Assembly (NCBI GenBank): GCA_029821455.1
Contig: JALGTI010000184.1
Span: 1 to 8,427 of the forward strand
DNA from: Candidatus Zipacnadia bacterium
GTDB lineage: Bacteria; Armatimonadota; Zipacnadia; Zipacnadales; Zipacnadaceae
Direction: 5' to 3'
Length of the DNA: 8,427 bases
The position numbers and the translations under genes were made by a program. Below are positions 1 through 3,999 of this stretch, piece after piece. How positions within the stretch are numbered: position 1 is the stretch's first letter; every line of letters begins with the position of its first letter. The notes below the pieces were generated by a model. That model worked only from the letters and a program-made list of their open reading frames with translations, searched no databases and was not told where the DNA came from.

Positions 1-216
1 CAGATTCACCATGTCCGAGACGAGCACCAGGTCGGGCCGCGAGGCTGAGGCCCGCACCTGTTCCGCCAGACTCAGCGCCCCTCCGTGCATGCGCCACTTC
101 CAGAAACGTGCAGGAAGCGTGACCAGGTCCACCTGGTGGGTGCTGTGCGCAGCGTACCCCTCCGCCCAGGCCCTGTGGCTACCGCCAAAGTACGATTCAA
201 CAAGAAGGATATTCAC
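1..216 (-). CDS. DUF3524 glycosyltransferase, tRNA-queuosine alpha-mannosyltransferase family (N-terminal part)
   Basis: Reverse-strand reading gives 72 codons that run off the left edge, so the C-terminal part is missing. The protein begins (M)NILLVESYFGGSHRAWAEG and continues with LVTLPARFWKWRMHGGALSL and a PDLVLVSDMVNL segment. This matches what I know of the DUF3524 N-terminal domain (PF12038: an ILLIEPYYGGSH opening, an LPxxFWKWRM core, then a strand ending SDML). The eukaryotic member GTDC1/QTMAN mannosylates queuosine in tRNA-Asp; bacterial members are usually annotated as GT4-like glycosyltransferases. Their substrate is less certain, so the tRNA-Q role is inference. The start chosen is GTG at 216-214. 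AAGGGG lies 6 nt upstream, and the conserved N-terminal beta strand begins right after it. It is transcribed divergently from the DUF1858 gene. The cytoplasmic family has no signal peptide and none is seen here. Confidence 0.85.
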   Translation of the reverse strand, partial: MNILLVESYFGGSHRAWAEGYAAHSTHQVDLVTLPARFWKWRMHGGALSLAEQVRASASRPDLVLVSDMVNL

Positions 217-222
217 GTCACA

Positions 223-240
223 CCCCTTGGACTGATTATA
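223..240 (-). promoter_or_regulatory. -10 box and ribosome binding site of the DUF3524 gene
   Basis: Read on the minus strand, a perfect TATAAT lies at 240-235. An AAGGGG Shine-Dalgarno lies at 228-223, 6 nt before the GTG start. The -35 region is weak (TTAGTC at 264-259 with an 18-nt spacer), and there is no TG extension. If the -10 is used, the leader is only about a dozen nucleotides long. The ribosome site is more secure than the promoter. Confidence 0.45.
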
Positions 241-456
241 CCGCGGGTCTGGCTTGATGACTAATGGAAGGAACTGGCCGTGGCACGCTTTGGAAAGCGC
301 GGCTACAAGCTCAAGTCGTCCCTGGCCCCATACGCCATGCGGAGCTCAGAGGCCTGTTCAGCAGAGCCTGGTAGAAAGACTGCCAGCCCGATGGCACCCA
401 CTGCCCAATGTTCTGAACTATACCCGAAGCCACCTGAATACTTGCCTTCCAGGACC
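241..456. other. intergenic stretch without recognised gene
   Basis: I see no recognisable protein in any frame here; the open frames have poor composition and no family motifs. Two small perfect inverted repeats are present: CGCTTT/AAAGCG at 286-299 and TGCCA/TGGCA at 381-396. They are short enough to be chance. The left edge would carry the upstream promoter region of the minus-strand DUF3524 gene. Confidence 0.5.
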
Positions 457-573
457 AATCCGGTTACACTAATACCACACCACGTTGTATGGGCAATGAA
501 GCAGAGGGAACCAATTCTGACATCTAACATTGAGTCGGTTGTGCACGGATTTCTCAGAGAGAAGGCAACCGCA
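457..573 (+). pseudogene. remnant of an IS200/RAYT-type Y1 transposase (N-terminal fragment)
   Basis: In one plus frame, codons from 457 read NPVTLIPHHVVWAMKQREP, then an ILTSNIESVVHGFLREKA segment. This closely resembles the first strand and helix of Y1 (HUH) transposases of the IS200/REP-associated type. Those start with a Y/H-HxVWxTKxREPLLT stretch followed by an acidic helix ending in xLREKA. The HH-V-VW, REP and LREKA positions fit. The metal-binding HUH motif and the catalytic Tyr, which normally lie further on, are absent: the frame leaves homology at about 573 and enters a run of hairpins. No plausible start codon sits at the family position. I read this as a decayed fragment. Similarity is judged by eye over about 35 residues, so it could be fortuitous. 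Confidence 0.45.
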
Positions 574-584
574 GCGCCAGGTGC

Positions 585-691
585 GCCCGGTGATGAAGTC
601 ACCGGGCTACGGGAAGAACACCCGATCAATCGGGCTTTCAAACCCCGTTTACGGGGTGCAGCTCTGTAGCCGGGCTATTTCATGGCCCGGC
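585..691. repeat. cluster of four tandem perfect stem-loops
   Basis: Four perfect inverted repeats follow one another. (1) GCCCGGTGA/TCACCGGGC, 585-593 with 599-607, loop of 5. (2) CCCGA/TCGGG, 621-625 with 630-634, loop of 4. (3) ACCCCG/CGGGGT, 642-647 with 652-657, loop TTTA. (4) GCCGGGC/GCCCGGC, 669-675 with 685-691, loop of 9. Stems 1 and 4 share sequence: CCGGGCTA occurs at 602-609 and 670-677, and GCCCGG at 585-590 and 685-690. Alternative long-range pairing is therefore possible. None is followed by a proper T-run on either strand, so they do not look like intrinsic terminators. They lie just after the Y1-transposase remnant and 87 bp before the DUF1858 start. They could be REP-like or IS200-end hairpins, or a structured leader; the sequence alone does not decide. 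Confidence 0.6.
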
Positions 692-767
692 GAGTATGAT
701 AGAAGCACGATGAAATGCCATACTGGCAACTACAATTACCCTGCGTGCAGGGGGCATAACTCAGAAC

Positions 768-772
768 GGAGG
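768..772 (+). promoter_or_regulatory. ribosome binding site that selects the DUF1858 start
   Basis: GGAGG at 768-772 directly abuts the first in-frame ATG (773) but lies 6 nt before the second ATG (779). The second is therefore the probable start. A small hairpin, CCCTG/CAGGG with loop CGTG (739-752), lies 15 nt upstream. Possible -10 boxes TATGAT (695-700) and TACAAT (731-736) lack convincing -35 partners. Confidence 0.6.
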
Positions 773-778
773 ATGGAT

Positions 779-994
779 ATGCAGGAAAAACAAGCTGAGC
801 GGGTCATCACAGCTGATATGCCCATCGGCGAGGTCATCGAGAAGTACCCCAACACGGTGGAGGTTTTTTTCCGCCACGGTCTGGGATGCATCGGCTGCGC
901 TGTCGCGCGCTTCGAAAACATCGGACAGGGCGCGATGGCCCACGGCATCGATGTAGATGCACTGATCAAGGACCTGAACGCGGCAGCTGCCTAG
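779..994 (+). CDS. DUF1858 small redox-disulfide protein
   Basis: This is a 71-residue soluble protein (73 if ATG 773 were used). It begins with ITADMPIGEVIEKYPNTVEV, continues FFRHGLGCIGC (Cys37, Cys40; His33) and ends with an AMAHGIDVDALIKDLN helix. This is the full pattern of the DUF1858 family, also called the hybrid-cluster-protein-associated redox disulfide domain: a short helical domain of about 60-75 residues with a CxxC pair after a hydrophobic, His-containing helix. The family is common in anaerobes, sometimes alone and sometimes fused to or next to hybrid cluster protein or redox enzymes. Its biochemical role is not established; a thiol/disulfide or metal-binding function is inferred from the cysteines. 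It stands alone between the hairpin cluster and the insertion sequence. The transposase gene points towards its 3' end. No clear terminator follows. Confidence 0.88.
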   Translation: MQEKQAERVITADMPIGEVIEKYPNTVEVFFRHGLGCIGCAVARFENIGQGAMAHGIDVDALIKDLNAAAA

Positions 995-1192
995 GAAGGA
1001 GCACCACAACATAACCCGGACAGAGGCCTACGGGGTTTGCTCGGACCCTGTGGGTATCTGTGTATATATTTAAGAAAAAGCCGAACATAATTGGGCTAGT
1101 AGGTGTTCAGTGACAGGCACTCATTCTTCTGTTTGCCCAATCCTCAGGGACTCAGGAACCCGGCCACGACGATCGCCACGCCCCCGGCGCCC

Positions 1193-1201
1193 CCGCGCCC
1201 C
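1193..1201. repeat. target-site duplication, left copy
   Basis: CCGCGCCCC immediately precedes the left inverted repeat and is repeated exactly at 2908-2916 after the right inverted repeat. The identity extends to 12 bases (CCCCCGCGCCCC at 1190-1201 and 2905-2916) because the element ends in CCC on the right. Nine bases fit the duplication length I recall for the ISKra4 group. Confidence 0.82.
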
Positions 1202-1224
1202 GGGTGCGCGTCATTTTTCTGCGT
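1202..1224 (+). repeat. left terminal inverted repeat of the ISKra4-family element
   Basis: It starts GGGTGCGCGTCATTTT and ends TCTGCGT. It pairs with 2885-2907 in inverted orientation at 21 of 23 positions; the two mismatches are adjacent, at positions 17-18. Similarity stops exactly at the outer GGG, which marks the end of the element. The TGA stop of the transposase lies inside this repeat (1213-1211). Confidence 0.85.
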
Positions 1225-2821
1225 CTGCAGAGCGAGAACGGTTCCAACGGCTCGGTGTGCAGGCCGGATGCCTACGCCAAGGGTGGTCCGCCGGTGGCTG
1301 CCAAGGCTGCTTGTGTTGATCTGTCACTCCTACCTTCTCGATCAAGGGAGTGGAAGCAGGAACAGCGGTTAGCTGTACAGCATCTGGCTGAGGGGGGGGT
1401 GAATCGACAATCGGTAAGCTGCTGTTGTTCAATAGAGCTTTGGACACGATAGCAAGATGGTGTTCGCGACGCAATTGGCGACGTTTTTGTGCTTGTTGCA
1501 TCTGATGGTCGCTGATCTGGTCCCAGGCTTCGTCCCAACGATCACTGCACGCGGCGTTGCGTAAACCCAACATAGGATTCACATTCTGGCGAGCCCAATG
1601 CATACCAGAACCCTTCAAACGCGCTTCCACAACAAGCTTGTTCCCGCTCTCTACTGCTCCGCTCCCCATTGGCCAGCCCTGTTTCTGACATGTTGGATAC
1701 TGCATGTGCGGTTCCCGTTTCTCCAGATAAGCCAACCAGCCTTCCATGTCCGGCGTCTCTGGATGAGCTTCGACGAGTGCCCGCAACTCTGGCAGCACTT
1801 GCGCCGGTCCTTTGTGCTTGAGGCACCTGAGCTGGTTTTCCAGCCACTCCTTTGTCTCCGGAGTTTCTTCTCCCCATACAGCGGTGCCGATTTTGCTCAC
1901 ATATTCAGCGGCGTGAGGAAAATCCAGGATGCGCACTGCATCCGCCCGATGATAGTCAATGAACCCTTGTTCCCACTCGGCGCCATCTGTGACCGCGATG
2001 ACCTGCCCTGCGTTCTCAACTCCGCGTCGATGTGTCTCCACCAGAGCCATTCGCGCGAACACCTCCGCGCCCAGCAGCCGCGAGAAATAGCTTATCTCAC
2101 TCGCGTGTACCTTCTGTTCCCCTCCTTCTATCACCGGATTCCCAATCACCCCCACTACGAGCGTTTTCACTTCTGTCCAATCTCCCCCGACCAGAGGCAC
2201 CGACGCACCATCCACGCTCAGCAGTTGTCTCTCCGGCCCCGTAGGTGCTTCAGGCAGTTCTTCCTCGATTCGCCCGACCTCCGCTTCCTGCAAGGCCACA
2301 TAGGCTGACCCGTTGCTTTCTGTTCGACGTCGTACTGTTGCCTCACTTACCTCCACCCCTCGCATTCGCTTCAGCATTCGCCGCGCCTGCTCAAAGGGCA
2401 TCCATATTGCCAGATGAGTCAAATCATCTTGCATTCGCGGTGTCAGACTCCCAGATAGCAACTCTAATTCCTCATCCAGGGGGAAAAACTTGGGGCACAC
2501 TCCGTAACTCCGTTTCAACCTGATCTCTTCTCCCCCGTTGGTCTGTATGCTCCGCTCCCCTTTCCCCCGCGACACCAATCCTTCCCCGCAGTTCGAACAC
2601 GTAGGCCGTGCTTCTCTCTCTGCTCCCCCCAATTCCGCAACCTTGCTCGCCAACGCCAGGTCCTCCAACATCCGTGCTCGCATTCGATTCAGCCTCGCGT
2701 CCAGTGCATCCTCTATTTCCCTCAGCGTTGCCCGCGGATGTTGCACTCGCCACTCCTTCATCCCGCTCAGTACTTCCTCGGCCAGCCTCTCCCATTCCCG
2801 GTCAAAGTCTGATGTCCCCAT
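1211..2821 (-). CDS. ISKra4-family DDE transposase
   Basis: A 536-residue transposase. Order of parts: a basic/helical N-terminus; a zinc-knuckle region with CSNC (Cys75, Cys78) and then a lone Cys109 in YGVCPKFFPLDEE; an EVSEATVRRRTE segment; LLSVDGASVPLVGG with the first catalytic Asp (204); AVTDGAEWEQGF (Asp279) and RILDFPHAAEY (Asp300), where the second Asp lies; MGSGAVESGNKLVVEARLKG with the probable catalytic Glu391; HWARQNVNPMLGLRNA; and an HPWRR tail. These motifs are characteristic of ISKra4-type transposases. Start: ATG at 2821, because AGGAGG (2833-2828) lies 6 nt before it. An upstream in-frame ATG at 2854 has its GAGGAG directly abutting. The stop lies inside the left inverted repeat. 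Oddities: the second CxxC of the knuckle is incomplete, and there is a C8 homopolymer near codon 475. Confidence 0.9.
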   Translation of the reverse strand: MGTSDFDREWERLAEEVLSGMKEWRVQHPRATLREIEDALDARLNRMRARMLEDLALASKVAELGGAEREARPTCSNCGEGLVSRGKGERSIQTNGGEEIRLKRSYGVCPKFFPLDEELELLSGSLTPRMQDDLTHLAIWMPFEQARRMLKRMRGVEVSEATVRRRTESNGSAYVALQEAEVGRIEEELPEAPTGPERQLLSVDGASVPLVGGDWTEVKTLVVGVIGNPVIEGGEQKVHASEISYFSRLLGAEVFARMALVETHRRGVENAGQVIAVTDGAEWEQGFIDYHRADAVRILDFPHAAEYVSKIGTAVWGEETPETKEWLENQLRCLKHKGPAQVLPELRALVEAHPETPDMEGWLAYLEKREPHMQYPTCQKQGWPMGSGAVESGNKLVVEARLKGSGMHWARQNVNPMLGLRNAACSDRWDEAWDQISDHQMQQAQKRRQLRREHHLAIVSKALLNNSSLPIVDSPPPQPDAVQLTAVPASTPLIEKVGVTDQHKQPWQPPADHPWRRHPACTPSRWNRSRSADAEK

Positions 2822-2827
2822 CTCGCG

Positions 2828-2833
2828 CCTCCT
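2828..2833 (-). promoter_or_regulatory. ribosome binding site of the transposase
   Basis: A full AGGAGG on the minus strand lies 6 nt before ATG 2821. It argues for this start over the in-frame ATG at 2854, which would add 11 mostly charged residues (MGKRDSSRRRE). Confidence 0.65.
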
Positions 2834-2884
2834 GCTGCTGTCCCTTTTGCCCATCTCCTCACTCTATTTTACCCCCCAGTCTTC

Positions 2885-2907
2885 ACGCAAGAAAATGACG
2901 CGCACCC
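2885..2907 (-). repeat. right terminal inverted repeat of the ISKra4-family element
   Basis: Read on the minus strand it starts GGGTGCGCGTCATTTT and continues CTTGCGT. It matches the left end at 21 of 23 positions. It lies 64 bp before the transposase start codon. Confidence 0.85.
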
Positions 2908-2916
2908 CCGCGCCCC
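2908..2916. repeat. target-site duplication, right copy
   Basis: CCGCGCCCC, identical to 1193-1201, directly abuts the right end of the element. Confidence 0.82.
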
Positions 2917-3201
2917 AAAGGTGTTGCGCCATTATAGATCTCGTGGTACACTTATATGAAGCGATCAGGTCGGTGACACGGCGACCAGAGCGAGGGATGC
3001 CAGCCAGTGCCTCCGACACCGGAGCCAACCTGCCACGGGGCATTCCTCCAAACGGTCATCGTGGCCATGACCTACTCAGTTGGAAACACTCCTGCTCTCG
3101 TCACGCCGCAAGCGTCACTTGCGATGGGCTTCTAATGTAGCCCACATATCCAGGGGTGTCTCCACACCGAGACTGTGATGTAGCCGACAGAGGAGAATCC
3201 A
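2917..3201. other. intergenic region before the Mbh-like operon
   Basis: I recognise no gene in this 285-bp stretch. On the minus strand TTCATA (2960-2955) and TATAAT (2936-2931), 18 nt apart, form a fair sigma70-type promoter pointing into the insertion sequence. On the plus strand only a weak pair is seen (TTGCGC 2924-2929, TACACT 2947-2952). A short hairpin GGTGT/ACACC (3155-3168) and an 8-bp direct repeat ATGTAGCC (3135-3142, 3178-3185) lie in the probable operon leader. The operon promoter is presumably here, but I cannot place it. Confidence 0.4.
2931..2960 (-). promoter_or_regulatory. candidate promoter pointing into the insertion sequence
   Basis: On the minus strand, TTCATA (4 of 6 to consensus) and a perfect TATAAT are separated by 18 nt. 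Transcription would start near 2924 and enter the element 17 bp later, in the sense of the transposase gene. It belongs to flanking DNA and so may have served a leftward transcript before the insertion. This is a consensus match only. Confidence 0.3.
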
Positions 3202-3459
3202 ATGGTTGTGACTGCGTACGTGTCGCTCGCAGCGCTCGTCCTGGTCGCCGCTGTGGCTGCTGTATTGCTCAAGAACCTGCTGCGGGCGGCCGTCGCCCTG
3301 GGTGTGGGCAGCGCAGCCCTGGCCACGCTCCTTTTTCTGCTTGATGCCCCGTACGCAGGTGGTTTCGAACTCAGTGTGGGAGCTGGCCTAATCAGCGTGC
3401 TCTTCATCATCGCCATCAGCCTCACCGAATCTATGCGGAGTCAGGACCGTGAACCGTGA
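3202..3459 (+). CDS. MbhD-like (DUF4040) membrane subunit
   Basis: An 85-residue membrane protein with about three hydrophobic helices (roughly 5-23, 27-47, 57-75). The segment KNLLRAAVALGVGSAALATL, then DAPYAGGFELSVGAGL, aligns with the MbhD/MrpA C-terminal domain pattern (N-LL-A---LG..., then GAPDVALTEAVVGAGL). Glu56 falls on the family's conserved Glu. NuoJ-like proteins are related, but the VGAGL motif favours MbhD (PF13244). In Mbh and Mrp complexes this subunit forms part of the cation path next to the antiporter subunits. Start: ATG with AGGAG (3191-3195) 6 nt upstream. It is the first gene of the operon, and its end overlaps the next gene by 11 nt. Confidence 0.75.
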   Translation: MVVTAYVSLAALVLVAAVAAVLLKNLLRAAVALGVGSAALATLLFLLDAPYAGGFELSVGAGLISVLFIIAISLTESMRSQDREP

Positions 3460-3685
3460 CCACGCCGCGTGGGTCGGTATCGCCGTGCTGCTCCTAAGCG
3501 CCGGTCTCCTGATCAGCCAGCAGTTCGTGATCCCACCGGACGATGGTGTCGAGGGCTCGTTCCGGGAATGGTTCTGGGAACATCGCAGTCTGGACCTTAT
3601 TGTGCAGGGCGGACTGATCTTCACCGGCGCGTTGGGCGTTGCCGCTCTATTGCCAAGAGACAAAGGGAGGACGAATGAACCCTGA
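3449..3685 (+). CDS. MbhE-like small membrane subunit
   Basis: A 78-residue protein with two hydrophobic helices (about 8-24 and 49-67) joined by a polar loop, FREWFWEHRSLD. The second half, SLDLIVQGGLIFTGALGVAA, resembles the MbhE/MrpA C-terminal pattern of a short amphipathic FRGxDTLGE segment followed by a helix ending GxxALL. Where that pattern has Glu, Gln53 is found. The assignment rests on weak similarity plus position directly after the MbhD-like gene, the order known from Mbh clusters and from fused MrpA. It starts with GTG at 3449, inside the upstream gene (11-nt overlap), with GGAG 8 nt before it. Its own end overlaps the next gene by 11 nt, which suggests translational coupling. 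Confidence 0.6.
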   Translation: MNRDHAAWVGIAVLLLSAGLLISQQFVIPPDDGVEGSFREWFWEHRSLDLIVQGGLIFTGALGVAALLPRDKGRTNEP

Positions 3686-3995
3686 ATTGCCCTGGCTAGA
3701 TCCGTTCAACATCGGCCTGACCATGCTGCTGTTCCTGATCGGCTTAAGCTGCCTGCTCACCCGGCGCAACGTGATCAAACAGGTCATTGGACTCAAGATC
3801 ATGCTCCAGGGGGTCACGCTGGGTCTGATACACGCCGGACGTATAGTCGGAGATCCGCATCTGGCGCAGACGATGGTGATCTCAGCGCTGATTATCGAGA
3901 CCGTCGTAGTCGCCATCGCCATATCACTGATTGTCAATATCTTCCGTCACTATCCCTCAGGTGACATCGATCAGCTGATCAAGTTACAGGGATGA
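3675..3995 (+). CDS. NuoK/MbhG/MrpC-like membrane subunit
   Basis: A 106-residue protein with three transmembrane helices (about 11-28, 34-53, 64-89), the size and fold of NuoK. The second helix, RRNVIKQVIGLKIML, lines up without gaps with E. coli NuoK RRNLLFMLIGLEIMI. The third, DPHLAQTMVISALIIE, has the DP-x-QxxVxxAxVI pattern of MrpC/MbhG and keeps the Glu of NuoK helix 3 (Glu75 here, Glu72 in E. coli). The Glu of helix 2 (E. coli Glu36) is Lys41 here. In complex I and relatives this subunit carries part of the central proton path between the antiporter subunits and the quinone or redox module. Start: ATG at 3675 with GGAGG (3666-3670) 4 nt upstream, inside the end of the previous gene. 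Confidence 0.83.
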   Translation: MNPELPWLDPFNIGLTMLLFLIGLSCLLTRRNVIKQVIGLKIMLQGVTLGLIHAGRIVGDPHLAQTMVISALIIETVVVAIAISLIVNIFRHYPSGDIDQLIKLQG

Positions 3996-3999
3996 TCCC

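Larger units (their letters stand above)
1202..2907 (-). mobile_element. complete ISKra4-family insertion sequence (1706 bp)
   Basis: The element is bounded by 23-bp terminal inverted repeats starting GGG and by a 9-bp direct target duplication. It contains one transposase gene filling almost the whole length on the minus strand. Size, GGG ends, duplication length and transposase type all fit the ISKra4 group as I know it. Intact ends and a still-identical duplication suggest a fairly recent insertion. It sits between the DUF1858 gene and the Mbh-like operon, in a C-rich stretch (1181-1201), leaving 285 bp of native DNA before the operon. On the minus strand a TAAAAT -10-like box lies at 2871-2866 just inside the right end, but without a good -35. 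Confidence 0.87.

Noticed and set aside
11..235. Plus-strand open frame of 74 codons at the left edge
   Set aside because: It is antisense to the well-matched DUF3524 N-terminus; the sequence is Arg/Ser/Thr-rich and unlike a real protein.
303..641. Minus-strand open frame of 112 codons
   Set aside because: No family motif, no convincing ribosome site, and it overlaps the hairpin cluster and the Y1-like remnant on the other strand.
636..660. CRISPR-like repeat unit (palindrome with TTTCAAACCCCG)
   Set aside because: Only one copy is present and no regularly spaced repeats follow.
585..691. Rho-independent terminators, or a known RNA such as SRP RNA, tmRNA or RNase P RNA
   Set aside because: No T-tracts follow the stems on either strand, and none of the conserved motifs of those RNAs is visible.
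530..778. Upstream extension of the DUF1858 frame
   Set aside because: It runs through the hairpin cluster and has no homology. The family domain starts right after ATG 779, where the GGAGG spacing is correct.
1598..2308. Long plus-strand open frame (236 codons) inside the insertion sequence
   Set aside because: It is antisense to a transposase with clear family motifs, has no recognisable domain, and is a codon-bias shadow.
2924..2952. Plus-strand promoter TTGCGC-17-TACACT for the operon
   Set aside because: Only 3/6 and 4/6 matches to consensus, about what chance gives in 285 bp; not reported as a feature.
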